From positions 62,001 to 126,000 of the forward strand of contig NZ_LGED01000214.1 in assembly GCF_001280085.1 (NCBI RefSeq): a DNA stretch of 64,000 nucleotides. Direction: 5' to 3'. A program made the position numbers and the translations under genes. Source of the DNA: Saccharothrix sp. NRRL B-16348. GTDB taxonomy: Bacteria; Actinomycetota; Actinomycetes; Mycobacteriales; Pseudonocardiaceae. Shown here one piece after another: positions 50,959 through 61,100 of the stretch. Numbering within the stretch: position 1 is the first letter of the stretch; each line of letters opens with the position of its first letter. The notes below the pieces were generated by a model that made no database searches, was not told where the DNA came from, and saw only the letters and a program-made list of their open reading frames with translations.

Positions 50959-53688
50959 ATGCGGGTGAACCTGCTTGGCCCCGTTGAGCTGGTTTCCGCA
51001 GGTGGGGAAGCCGTTCGGTTGGGCGCGGCCAAGCGGCGGACGGTGCTGGCGGCACTCGCGCTCGAACTGAACCGCGTGGTGTCCGGCGACCGGCTGCTGG
51101 AGCTGGTGTGGGACGGCTCACCCCCGCCGCAGGCGAAAGCCGCCCTCCAAGGGCACATCGCCCAACTCCGCAAGGTCCTCGCCGGGGGTGTCGCACTCGT
51201 CACGCGCGCGCCCGGTTACGTCCTGACCGGCGAACGCGCCGCCGTCGACGTGTTCCGGTTCGAGGACCTGCTGGTGAGCGCGCGCGAGGCGACCGACGAG
51301 GACGCGGTGCGGCTGCTGCGGGACGCGTTGGCGCTGTGGCGCGGGCCGGTGCTGGCCGACGTGCCGGGCGACCAGTTGCGGGAGGCGGTGTCGGCGCGGC
51401 TGGAGGAGCTGCGGCTGGTGGCCGTGCAGGAGCTGGCGACCCGGCTGGCGCGGCTGGACCGGGCGGCGGAGGCGGTGTCCGGGCTGCGTGACGCGGTGGA
51501 CGCGAACCCACTGCGCGAGGCGTTGGTGTCCCGGCTGGTGCTGGCGCTGCACTGGACGGGGCGGCAGGCCGAGGCGCTGGCGTTGTTCCACCGGACGCGG
51601 GAGCGGCTGGCCGACGAGCTCGGCGTCGACCCCGGGCCGGAGCTGCGCGAGGCCTACCAGACCGTGCTGTCGGGCGACACCGCGCCGCCCACGCCGGTGG
51701 ACCGCGCGCCCGCCCAGCTGCCGCGTGAGCACCGCGGGTTCGTCGGGCGCGAGGAGGAGCTGTCGGACCTCGGCGCGACCCTGACCGGGCAGGACTCGGC
51801 CATCGGGCTGCTGGTGGGTCCGGCCGGGGTGGGCAAGACGGCGTTGGCGCTGCGCTGGGCGCACGGCGTGGCGGACGACTTCCCGGACGGGCAGCTGTTC
51901 GTGAACCTGCGCGGGTTCGACGAGACCGAGCCGCTCGACCCCCGCACGGCGCTGGTCGGGTTCCTGCGGGCGTTGGGGCTGACCGACTCGCAGATCGCGG
52001 TGGACCTGGAGGACCAGGCCGCGCAGTACCGGTCGTTGCTGGCCGGGCGGCGCGTGCTGGTGTTCCTGGACAACGCCCGGTCGGCCGCGCAGGTCCGGCC
52101 GCTGCTGCCCGGCTCGCCGCGGTGCCTCGTGCTGGTGACCAGCAGGCACCGGCTGGACGACCTGGTGGTGACGGAGGGCGCGTCGTCGCTGCACGTGCCG
52201 ACGTTGCCGGAGTCGAGCGCCGAGGACCTGCTGACCGCGGTGCTGGGGCGGCAGCGGATCGAGCAGGAGCCGGACGCGGTGGCGGAGCTGGTGGAGCTGT
52301 GCGACCGGCTGCCGCTGGCGTTGCGGATCGCGGGCGCGCGACTGGCGTCACGGCCGCGGTGGACGATCCAGTCGCTGGTGGACGAGCTGCGCGACGAGCA
52401 GGGTCGGCTGTCGGCGTTGTCGTTGCCGGAGGCGGGGCGCGGTGTGCACGCGGCGCTGGCGGTGAGCTACCGGGAGCTGCCGGAGGGCGCGGCGCGGCTG
52501 TTCCGGCGGCTCGGCCTGCACCCCGGGACGGACCTGGACAGCTACACGGCGGCGGCGTTGCTGGACATCAACGTGGTGAGCGCGCGGACGCACCTGCGGA
52601 CGCTGGCGTACGCGAACCTGCTGCACGAGTCGACGCCCGACCGCTACTCGCGGCACGACCTGGTGCGGCTGTTCACCCACCACCTGGCGGCCACCGAGTC
52701 CGAAGTGGACAACCAGGTGTCGACCAGTCGGCTGCTGGACTACTACCTGCACGTGGCGGACCGGGCGCGGGCGCACCTGTCCGACCACGTGCGGCCGTTC
52801 GGGCCGGCCGAGCACCGGCCCTCGTCGTTCCCGGAGCTGTCGTCGCACGCGGCGGCGCTGGACTGGTTCACGCTGGAGGAGGCGAACCTCGGGCTCGCGC
52901 TGGACATCGCGGTGAACGGCGGGCAGCGGGAGCGGACGTGGCAGCTCGCGCTGTGCCTGGACGCGTTCCACTTCCGGCGCGGCAACCGGCTGGACCGGTT
53001 GGCGTTGTGCCGGATCGGGTTGGCGGCGACGCGGTCGTTGGGCGATCGGCACGCGGAGGCGACGTTCCTGCTGCGGTTGGGTTCGACGTTGGCCGACCTG
53101 GACCGGATCGACGAGGCGATCGAGGCGTGCACGCGTGCGGCGGCGTTGGCGGACGGCGACCGCCACCTGGAGCTGGCGGCGTTGGCGAACCTCGGGTACT
53201 GCCTGATGGCGGACGACCAGCTGGACCGGGCGCAGGAGACGATCCTGGAGGCGCTGGAGGTGGCGCGGGAGGTCGGTGACAACCGGTCGCAGGCGAGCAT
53301 CCAGAACAACCTGGCGAACGTGCTGCTGCGCAAGCACCAGCCGGAGGAGGCGTTGCGGCACGCCACGGAGGCGCTGGGCCTCTTCCCGTCCGCGCCGTCC
53401 AAGGCGCACACGGCGACCCTGCACACCGTGGGCACGGCGTCCCAGCAGCTGGGCCGTGCCGACGAGGCGCTGGAGTCGTACCGCGCGGGCCTGGCGCTGG
53501 CGGCCCGCTTGGGCGACCGCTACCAGGAGGCGTTGTGCCACCGTGCGATCGGGGACGTCCTGGAGCAGTCGGAGGGCCACGCCGCCGCCCGCCCGCACTG
53601 GCTGGCCGCCCTGCACCTGTACCGCGACCTGCGCCTGGACGACGCCGACGACCTGGCCCGCAAACTGGACCTGCCGGCCATCGCCTGA
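50959..53688 (+). CDS. SARP-type regulator with NB-ARC and TPR domains (AfsR-like)
   Basis: A 909-residue transcriptional activator. The OmpR-like winged helix (1-95) and bacterial transcriptional activation domain (about 98-240) make the SARP unit. An NB-ARC ATPase (about 260-520) has the P-loop GPAGVGKT (287-294) and VLVFLDNA as Walker B. TPR repeats fill about 690-900. This is the AfsR layout, linked in Streptomyces to antibiotic gene control. ATG 50959 has AAAGG nine nt upstream. No biosynthetic cluster is adjacent; the divergent ESX triad shares its 156-bp promoter region. Confidence 0.92.
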   Translation: MRVNLLGPVELVSAGGEAVRLGAAKRRTVLAALALELNRVVSGDRLLELVWDGSPPPQAKAALQGHIAQLRKVLAGGVALVTRAPGYVLTGERAAVDVFRFEDLLVSAREATDEDAVRLLRDALALWRGPVLADVPGDQLREAVSARLEELRLVAVQELATRLARLDRAAEAVSGLRDAVDANPLREALVSRLVLALHWTGRQAEALALFHRTRERLADELGVDPGPELREAYQTVLSGDTAPPTPVDRAPAQLPREHRGFVGREEELSDLGATLTGQDSAIGLLVGPAGVGKTALALRWAHGVADDFPDGQLFVNLRGFDETEPLDPRTALVGFLRALGLTDSQIAVDLEDQAAQYRSLLAGRRVLVFLDNARSAAQVRPLLPGSPRCLVLVTSRHRLDDLVVTEGASSLHVPTLPESSAEDLLTAVLGRQRIEQEPDAVAELVELCDRLPLALRIAGARLASRPRWTIQSLVDELRDEQGRLSALSLPEAGRGVHAALAVSYRELPEGAARLFRRLGLHPGTDLDSYTAAALLDINVVSARTHLRTLAYANLLHESTPDRYSRHDLVRLFTHHLAATESEVDNQVSTSRLLDYYLHVADRARAHLSDHVRPFGPAEHRPSSFPELSSHAAALDWFTLEEANLGLALDIAVNGGQRERTWQLALCLDAFHFRRGNRLDRLALCRIGLAATRSLGDRHAEATFLLRLGSTLADLDRIDEAIEACTRAAALADGDRHLELAALANLGYCLMADDQLDRAQETILEALEVAREVGDNRSQASIQNNLANVLLRKHQPEEALRHATEALGLFPSAPSKAHTATLHTVGTASQQLGRADEALESYRAGLALAARLGDRYQEALCHRAIGDVLEQSEGHAAARPHWLAALHLYRDLRLDDADDLARKLDLPAIA

Positions 53689-53878
53689 CCGTTGAACTCA
53701 CCGCACCTGAACGTAGGACACGCGCGTCCTGAACGTAGGACTCTCGCGACCTGAGTGTTCGACACGCGCGTCCTGAACGTAGGACACGCGCGAGAGTCCT
53801 ACGTTCAGGTTGCGCGTGTCCTACGTTCGCGTCGCGCGTGTCCTACGTTCAGGTACGGCGAGTTCAACGTTCAGGTCA
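53686..53878. repeat. Intergenic repeat cluster E (9 words, inverted halves)
   Basis: Reverse words CTGACCGTTGAAC, CTGAACGTAGGAC (twice), CTGAGTGTTCGAC and CTGAACGTAGGAC, then forward GTCCTACGTTCAG, GTCCTACGTTCGC, GTCCTACGTTCAG and GTTCAACGTTCAG. The two halves meet at CGCGCGAGAG near 53790. Both flanking stop codons (53688 and 53876) fall in or against terminal words. Convergent genes flank it. Confidence 0.92.
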
Positions 53879-54373
53879 GCGGCGGGCTCGGGTGCCGGTC
53901 ATCGAGACCGGGTAGGGGCCCGCGGTGGAGCCGTCCGGTTGGTCCAGGGAGGCGTCGCCCGTGGTGCGGAAGCCGTCGGACGAGAGCACGCCCTCCTGGT
54001 GACCGCGCACGGTGCCGAGCAGGGTGCCGTCCGGGGCGGGCATGGGATGGGTCAGGTCGAAGCCGAACGTGGTCGGCGAGGTGTCGCGCCAGCTGCCCGT
54101 GCCGACCCACACCGGCTCGCCGCCCGCGCCGACCTGACCGGTCAGCTCGACGCGGTGATCGGCGTGGAACACGATCACCACCCTGGTCGGCGGCTTGCCG
54201 GGCGACCGCACGGTGGTCTCCCACCGGCCCACCACCGAGTCCGCGGCCGAGTCCGTCGGGGCGGTGGCCGAGGCGGCGGTGGTCGGGGCGAGTGCGAGGA
54301 CGGCGGCGACCAGCACCGCGCCGGTGCGGACGGCGTCGAGCAGCGTGCGCGGGCCGGCCAGTCGTTCGATCAT
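53876..54373 (-). CDS. Secreted protein of unknown function
   Basis: A 165-residue exported protein. A signal peptide of about 37 residues ends near ASATAPT. The mature part is a small beta-rich domain (VVGRWETTVRSPG, VVIVFHADHRVELTGQV, GVLSSDGFRTTG), reminiscent of a lipocalin-like barrel. No cysteine or catalytic motif is evident. It is a single-gene unit next to the FAD dehydrogenase gene. Function unknown. Confidence 0.75.
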   Translation of the reverse strand: MIERLAGPRTLLDAVRTGAVLVAAVLALAPTTAASATAPTDSAADSVVGRWETTVRSPGKPPTRVVIVFHADHRVELTGQVGAGGEPVWVGTGSWRDTSPTTFGFDLTHPMPAPDGTLLGTVRGHQEGVLSSDGFRTTGDASLDQPDGSTAGPYPVSMTGTRARR

Positions 54374-54446
54374 CGGTGCTTCCCTCGTGCTCGGCGGATG
54401 ATCGTCCGACTGTGCCGGTGGGTGTTGTGATCTTTTCTATAGCCCG

Positions 54447-56102
54447 TCAGCCGGTCGCCTCGGCCGCCGCACGCCCAGCCACCCGGCCGGAGAAGATGCA
54501 GCCGCCCAGGAACGTGCCCTCCAACGCGCGGTAGCCGTGGACGCCGCCCCCGCCGAAGCCCGACGCCTCACCGGCCGCGTAGACGCCGTCGAGAGGGGTG
54601 CCGTCGGCCTTCAGGACCCTGGCCGACAGGTCGGTGTGCAGGCCGCCCAGGGTCTTGCGCGTCAGCACGGACAGGCGCACGGCGATCAGCGGCCCGGCCT
54701 TGGGGTCCAGCAACGGGTGCGGCTCGACCACCCGGATCAGCTTGTCCGTGATGAACTTCCGGGCCTCGCGCATGGCGTTGATCTGCATGTCCTTGCCCAG
54801 CCCGGAGATCACCTGCCGGTCGCGCTGCACGATGGTCCGCCGCAACGCGCCCGCGTCGATCAACGACGTGCCGGTCAGCTTGTTCATGCCGGCCGCCAGC
54901 TCCTCGGGCGTGCGGCCGAAGATGAACTCCTCGGACCGCTTCGCGAACTCCTCGACCGGCGCGACCGCACCGGGCAGCGCCCGCTTCAGCACGGCGCGCA
55001 CGTCCTTGCCGGTCAGGTCGGGGTTCTGCTCCGACCCGGACAGCGCGAACTCCTTGCCGATGATCTTGGAGTTGAGCACGAACCACGAGTAGCCGTGCCC
55101 CGTCTTCACGATGTGCTCCAACGCGCCCAGGGCGTCGAACCCCGGGAACAGCGGGATCGGCAGCCGCGAGCCGGTCGCGTCGAGCCAGAGCGACGACGGT
55201 CCGGGCAGGATGCGGATGCCGTGCCTGCTCCACACCGGCGCGTAGTTGGCGATGCCCTCGGGGTAGTGCCACATCCGGTCTTCGTTGATGATCTCGCCGC
55301 CGGAGTCGCCGACCACGCGCAGCATCTCGCCGTCCACGTGGTCCGGCACGCCCGACAGCATGTGCTCGGGCGGCGTCCCCAACCGGGCAGGCCAGTTGCG
55401 GCGCACCATCTCGTGGTTGGCTCCGATGCCGCCGGACGTCACCACCACGGCCTGCGCGCGCAGGTCGAAGTCGCCGGTCGCGGTCCGCGAGCTGGGCTCG
55501 CCCCGACCGGCCGTGCTCGCCTCCAGCACCTCGCCGCGCACGCCGTCCACCGCGCCGCCGGTCGTGGTCAGCCCGGTCACCCGGTGCCGGAACTTCAGCT
55601 GCACGAGCCCGCGCGCCACGCCCTCGCGCACCCGCCGCTCGAACGGCGCCACGATGCCCGGACCGGTGCCCCACGTCACGTGGAAGCGCGGCACGGAGTT
55701 GCCGTGCCCGTCGGCCAGGTACCCGCCGCGCTCGGCCCACTGCACGAGCGGGAACCAGCGCACGCCCATCGCGTGCAGCCACGACCGCTTCTCGCCGGCC
55801 GCGAAGTCCACGTACGCCTCGGCCCACCGACGCGGCCAGTGGTCGGCGTCCCGGTCGAACGCGGCCGAGCCGAGCCAGTCCTGCAGGGCGAGCTCCGCCG
55901 AGTCCTTGACCTTCAACCGCCGCTGCTCGGGGCTGTCCACCAGGAACAACCCGCCGAACGACCAGAACGCCTGACCTCCGAACGAGGCCTCCGGCTCCTG
56001 GTCGAGGAGGATGACCTTGCGCCCGGCGTCGACCAGTTCGGCGGTGGCGACCAGCCCCGCGAGGCCCGCTCCGACGACGATGACATCCGCGTCATGTGCC
56101 AT
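54447..56102 (-). CDS. FAD-binding dehydrogenase (KstD/fumarate reductase flavoprotein family)
   Basis: A 551-residue flavoprotein close in size and pattern to mycobacterial Rv0785-type FAD-binding dehydrogenases and related to 3-ketosteroid delta1-dehydrogenases. The FAD motif VVGAGLAGLVATAEL starts near residue 10. VVVTSGGIGANHEMVRRNWP lies in the middle and YAAGEASGFGGGGVHGYRALEG near the end. The substrate is uncertain; steroid or quinone-linked reactions are typical. It is divergent from a cupin gene, with 70 bp between starts. Confidence 0.87.
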   Translation of the reverse strand: MAHDADVIVVGAGLAGLVATAELVDAGRKVILLDQEPEASFGGQAFWSFGGLFLVDSPEQRRLKVKDSAELALQDWLGSAAFDRDADHWPRRWAEAYVDFAAGEKRSWLHAMGVRWFPLVQWAERGGYLADGHGNSVPRFHVTWGTGPGIVAPFERRVREGVARGLVQLKFRHRVTGLTTTGGAVDGVRGEVLEASTAGRGEPSSRTATGDFDLRAQAVVVTSGGIGANHEMVRRNWPARLGTPPEHMLSGVPDHVDGEMLRVVGDSGGEIINEDRMWHYPEGIANYAPVWSRHGIRILPGPSSLWLDATGSRLPIPLFPGFDALGALEHIVKTGHGYSWFVLNSKIIGKEFALSGSEQNPDLTGKDVRAVLKRALPGAVAPVEEFAKRSEEFIFGRTPEELAAGMNKLTGTSLIDAGALRRTIVQRDRQVISGLGKDMQINAMREARKFITDKLIRVVEPHPLLDPKAGPLIAVRLSVLTRKTLGGLHTDLSARVLKADGTPLDGVYAAGEASGFGGGGVHGYRALEGTFLGGCIFSGRVAGRAAAEATG

Positions 56103-56172
56103 CGGGCGAGTCTAGATCGAACTTCGGCGGTGGACGAGAGTTGAATAACATTCACTTTAGGGAGTGGTGACG

Positions 56173-56646
56173 GTGTCGTACACGGGTGACGTCGGCGAGG
56201 TCAGCGCGGTGTGGCGGCCGGTGGCGGAGGTGCCGACCATCGACCGGCCGCTGACCCAGGCCAGGCTGGTCGGGACGGGCGACGTCACGCGCGGGGAGTT
56301 CGGATTGTTCGAGTGGCGGATGCGCCCGCACGCCGGCGGTCCGGCGGCGCACTTCCACAAGACGTTCTCGGAGTCGTTCTACGTCATCTCGGGAACGGTC
56401 CGCCTGTTCAACGGCGAGACGTGGGTGAACGCGGCCCCGGGCGATTTCCTCTACGTGCCGGAGGGCGGCGTGCACGCTTTCCGCAACGACGCCGACGAGC
56501 CCGCGTCCATGTTGATCCTTTTCGCGCCCGCGCCGCCGCGCGAGGAGTACTTCCGGGAACTGGCGGAGATCGCGGAATCGGGCCGGACGCTGAGCCCGGA
56601 CGAGTGGACCGAGCTGTACGCCCGGCACGACCAGTACATGGTCTGA
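56173..56646 (+). CDS. Cupin domain protein
   Basis: A 157-residue single-domain cupin. Metal ligands appear in AAHFHKTFSESFYVISG (His, His, Glu) and GGVHAFRN (His), so one divalent metal is probably bound. Similar small cupins act as isomerases, dioxygenases or binding proteins. GTG 56173 is chosen because AGGGAG lies about 9 nt upstream; GTG codons at 56164 and 56167 are alternatives. A hairpin follows the stop. No partner gene indicates the substrate. Confidence 0.82.
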   Translation: MSYTGDVGEVSAVWRPVAEVPTIDRPLTQARLVGTGDVTRGEFGLFEWRMRPHAGGPAAHFHKTFSESFYVISGTVRLFNGETWVNAAPGDFLYVPEGGVHAFRNDADEPASMLILFAPAPPREEYFRELAEIAESGRTLSPDEWTELYARHDQYMV

Positions 56647-56669
56647 ACTGCGACTACGGGAAGTAAAGG

Positions 56670-56711
56670 CCGCCGGCCGTTCGGTGGGGGGAACCGTCCG
56701 GCCGACGGCGG
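56670..56711 (+). terminator. Imperfect GC hairpin after the cupin gene
   Basis: CCGCCGGCCGTTCGG pairs imperfectly with CCGTCCGGCCGACGGCGG across a TGGGGGGAA loop, 24 nt past the stop. Confidence 0.55.
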
Positions 56712-57036
56712 TCGGGCGTGCGTGGGCGCACCTGCAACGTCTCGGGGAGAGGTGCCGCGCAGGCCTGGGGGGAGGTGCCTCGCGGGCCTGACGTCCGGTG
56801 CGGCGTCCACGTGCCGACCAGCAGTAGAACGGGCGGTGACCTGCGGGTGTTCCCCGGATGGCGTCGGGGTGGCGGGGGTCACGGGGAGTGTCGGGCCGGC
56901 CGTGCCGGCGGGTGCCGGGCTGTGCGAGGGCTGTCGGCCGGCTGTCCGGAAGCTGTCGGCGGCGTGGTGCGGGACGTGCGCGGAGGCCGTCGGAGGCGGT
57001 GCGAAGGTGGCGCTGAGGCGGGTGCGGCGCGGGGTG
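56712..57036. other. G-rich intergenic region without a clear gene
   Basis: About 325 bp with strong plus-strand G excess. GGAGAGGTGCC and GGGGAGGTGCC are partly repeated near 56740-56780. An open frame with two CxxC pairs is present but has no supporting start or codon pattern. I see no convincing gene. Confidence 0.45.
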
Positions 57037-57918
57037 TCAGGCGTCGCCGCGCAGTTCCGTCATCCGGGCCTCGGCGCCCGCGAGCTTGTCCCGCGCGGTC
57101 TCGGCGCGCCGCTTCGCCTTCGCCAGCCTGGTCGACGCCTCCTGCTCCGCCTGCTGCGCCCGGCGCAGTTCGGCGCGCAGCGTGGCGGTGTGCTCCTCGC
57201 GCTCGGTCAGGGTCTGCTCGGCCTCCGTGACGGCCGCGTCCGCCTTCCGCACGTCCGCCTGAGCCGTGCTGATGTCGTCACGCGCCCGTTCGAGCTGCCG
57301 TTCCCGGCGTTGCTCACGGCGTGGCGCCAAGTCGTCGCGCACCGGGGTCGCGGTCTCGCTCAACGGGCCGAAGCCGGACTGGTCGACCGGCTTGACCAAG
57401 CGTCCCGCCCGGATCCGCGCGGCGAGCACGGCGTCGGCCAGTGCCGCGGTCAACGTCGTCCGCACCTGCTGCACGGCGTCCGGCCCGAGCGGCTGCCCGG
57501 CGTCGACCGCGAACAGCTCCACCCGCCGCACGAGCGCGCTCAGCACGGCCCGTCGGCGCGCGCCCAACTGCCGCAGCGCACCGCCGCGCAACTCCTCCTG
57601 CGCGGCGCGCAGCTCGTCACCCAGAGCGAGCGCCTCGGCCAGGTCGGACGCGCCCTGGCGGGCCAGGAGGTTCAGCGCCCACGCCGACGAGGTGGGCTTG
57701 CGCAGGGCCGAGACCTGCTTGGCCAACGCCTTGTCGCCGCGGTCGGCGGCGCGCTTGGCGTGGGCGTCCCGGGCCGCGACGAACTCCGCCGGCGGCAGGG
57801 CGTAGAGCTCGTCGGCTATCCGGTCGATCGGCGCGGTGTCCACGATGTCGACCAGTGTGCTCGCCATCGCGTTGATGTGCGATTTGTTACGGATTTCCCA
57901 CGCTTCCGGATGGTTCAC
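57037..57918 (-). CDS. Conserved coiled-coil hypothetical protein
   Basis: A 293-residue soluble protein. The N-terminal third, with ADELYALPPAEFVAARDAH and LRKPTSSAWALNLLAR, is a pattern I associate with an uncharacterised actinobacterial family. From about residue 195 to the end it is a long charged coiled coil rich in Arg, Glu and Ala. GTG 57918 is used; an ATG at 57867 (MASTLVDIVD) is a reasonable alternative, and neither has a clear ribosome site. No enzymatic motif is visible. Confidence 0.72.
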   Translation of the reverse strand: MNHPEAWEIRNKSHINAMASTLVDIVDTAPIDRIADELYALPPAEFVAARDAHAKRAADRGDKALAKQVSALRKPTSSAWALNLLARQGASDLAEALALGDELRAAQEELRGGALRQLGARRRAVLSALVRRVELFAVDAGQPLGPDAVQQVRTTLTAALADAVLAARIRAGRLVKPVDQSGFGPLSETATPVRDDLAPRREQRRERQLERARDDISTAQADVRKADAAVTEAEQTLTEREEHTATLRAELRRAQQAEQEASTRLAKAKRRAETARDKLAGAEARMTELRGDA

Positions 57919-58123
57919 CGTTGACAGTGTTTGACATTCCGGCCGGTCGGCTCTTGACTGGAGAGGTCGCGCCCGTTCCGGTGTTGTGCGGCACTTCTCG
58001 CGTGTTCGCGCAATACGCCGTTCAGTCCAATGTGGACTTTCCTATTAGGCTGTTCGTCTGATTGTTACCCGGGTGTCGGGGGGATGTGCTTGCGCCAATC
58101 TTTCCCCACGAAGGGTTTGCGCC

Positions 58124-61100
58124 GTGATCAACTCAGGAAGCCGGTGGAGACACCGCACCAGTGCGGCCTTGCTGGCCGCCGTGCTGGGCACCACTGGGTT
58201 CGGCTTCGCCGCCGGGTCGGCCGTCGCGCAGGAGGCGCCCTCCGCGCCTGCGCCCGCGGACAAGCAGCTCGACAAGCAGGACCGGGAGCGCATCGCCGAG
58301 GCCGAGCAGGCCGGCCAGGCGAACGTCACGCTCCTCGTCGCCGCCGAAGAGGGCAAGCTGGACTCCGCCGCCAACGACCTCAAGGCCCTCGGCGGCGTGG
58401 TCGAGTCCACCGAGCGTGACGTCGACTACCTCAAGGTCTCGGTGCCGCGCGACTCCGCCGAGAAGGCCGCCAAGCTCGCGTCCGTGAACGCGGTGGACGT
58501 CGACGGCCTGGTCGTCCTGGACAACCCGCGCCCCGAGGGCGCGACGACCCCGCTGCCGCAGACGGCGCCGGGCAAGTCGACGCCCAAGAAGAACCCGTAC
58601 ATGCCGACGCAGGACACCAAGGCGGCGCACTTCACCGACGAGCACCCCCAGTGGGACGGCCGCGGCACGACGATCGCCATCATGGACTCCGGCATCGACC
58701 TGGACCACCCGGCGCTGGCGACCACCACGACCGGTGAGCGCAAGATCGTCGACTGGTACAACGCCAACGCCACCAACTCCGGCGACGGCACCTGGCTCCA
58801 GGTCTCCGGCCGCTACAACGGCGCGTTCACCTGGGGCGGCGCGTCCTACCAGGCGCCCGCGGCCGGTGGCCCGTTCAGCTTCGGCCTGTTCCGCGAGACC
58901 GCGGGCGACCTGGCCGCGGCCAACAGCGAGACCGGCGGTGACATCAACCGCGACGGCGACCGCGTGGACTCCTTCGGCGTGCTGCAGGACATCACGACCA
59001 AGGAAGTCCGGGTCGACACCGACGGCGACGGTGACTTCACCGACCAGACCGCGATGATCGACTACAAGTACAAGAAGGACGTCGGCCACTTCGGCGCGGA
59101 CAACCCGGCCACGCCGGTGCTGGACACCGTGGCGTTCGTGGTGCAGACCGACAAGTCGAACTACGACGCGACCGGCACGGCGTGGGTCAACCTCGGCATC
59201 TCCGCCGCGGCCCACGGCACGCACGTCGCCGGCATCACCGCCGCCAACAAGATGTTCGGCGGCAAGATGGCCGGCGCCGCCCCCGGCGCGAAGCTCATGG
59301 GCGTCAAGGTCTGCCTGTCCACCCCGTCGTGCACCAACAGCGGCCTGATCGACGGCCTGCTGTACGCGGCGCGCAACGGCGCGGACGTCGTCAACATCTC
59401 CATCGGCGGCCTGCCCGCCCTCAACGACGGCAACAACGCGCGTGCGGAGCTCTACAACCGCACCATCGCCGAGTACAACGTGCAGGTGTTCATCTCCGCG
59501 GGCAACAGCGGCGCGGGCGCGAACACCGTCGGCGACCCGTCGGTGTCCACGGACGCGATGAGCGTCGGCTCCTACATCACCGCCGACACCTGGCTGTCCA
59601 ACTACGGCTCGAAGACCGCGCAGAAGGAAGGCCTGCACGGCTTCTCGTCGCGCGGTCCGCGTGAGGACGGCGGCTTCAAGCCGAACATCGTCGCGCCCGG
59701 CTCGGCGATCTCCACCACGCCGCAGTGGCAGGCGCCCGGCCCGGTGGCCGGCACCTACGCGCTGCCCGCCGGCTACGCCATGTTCAACGGCACGTCGATG
59801 GCCGCGCCCCAGGCGACCGGCGCCGCCGCGCTGCTGATCAGCGCGTACAAGGCCGAGCACAACGGCGAGCGCCCGCCCGTCGCGGCGCTGCGCAACGCGA
59901 TCCAGTCCGGCGCCAAGTGGGTCTCCACCCTCCAGGCGTACGAGCAGGGCGCGGGCCTCTTCGACACCAAGCGCGCGTGGACGCAGCTCAACGCGCACCC
60001 GGAGACGCAGGCGGTCTCCACGTCGGTGACCGTGAACACCGCGCTGTCGGGCCTGCTGGCGACCCCGAACACGGGCGTCGGCATCCACGACCGCGAGGGC
60101 GTCGTCGTGGGCAAGGAGTACACCCGCACGTACACCCTGACCCGCACCACGGGCCCGAACCGCAACCAGCAGTTCTACGTGAACTGGCAGGGCAACGACG
60201 GCACGTTCTCGGCCAAGTCCCTGGTCAGCCTGCCGCTGAACACGCCGGTGAAGTTCGACGTCAAGGTCAAGCCGACCAAGGCGGGCGCGCACTCGGCCGT
60301 GCTGCGGCTGGACAACCCGGGCACCCGCGGCATCGACCTGTTCACCCTGAACACCGTGTTCGCGGCGGACGAGTTCACCGCGGCGGGCAAGTACGCGGTG
60401 ACCAAGACCGGCACGATCGCGCGCAACCAGTCGCAGAGCTTCTTCGTGAAGGTGCCCGCGGGCACGAGCGCGCTGAAGGTCGACATGGCGGCGGGTGGCG
60501 TCGAGGCGGGCAAGGGCCAGGTCCGGTTCCTGCGCTACGACCCGTACGGCGTGCCGTTCGACACCACGTCGTCGACCAACTGCTACAACCCCGACGCGGG
60601 CGCCGGCTGTGCCGGTGGCTCGCCGACCAGCCGCACGGTCAGCAACCCGCTGCCGGGCGTGTGGGAGATCGTGGTCGAGGGCAGGCGCACGTCCGACGCC
60701 GACGCCGCGCCGTACTCGGTGACGGCGTCCGTGCTCGGCACGGCGATCAGCCCGAACCCGGACACCATCGAGTCGGCCACGATCGGCACGCCGATCAGCC
60801 GCGAGTACACGGTGACCAACTCGCTGGCCGCGTTCACCGGCAAGCTCGCCGGCGGTTCGCTGTCCAGCGCCCGGATCGACCGGCCGACCATCGCGAACGC
60901 GGCGGTCCAGAACTACGACCTGACCGTGGCGCCGGGGTCGACGCAGCTGCGCGCGACGATCGGCAAGACGAGTGACGTGTCGGCCGACCTCGACCTGTTC
61001 GTCTACAACTGCACGACCGGCACCTGCGTGCTGGCCGGTCAGGCGGCGGACGGCGACTCGGAGGAGTCGGTGACGATCAACAACCCGGCCGCGGGCGCGT

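Noticed and set aside
56722..57036. Small protein with two CxxC pairs
   Set aside because: No ribosome site, no stop within the region (the frame runs on antisense to the next gene), and G-rich composition gives Gly/Arg/Val by chance.
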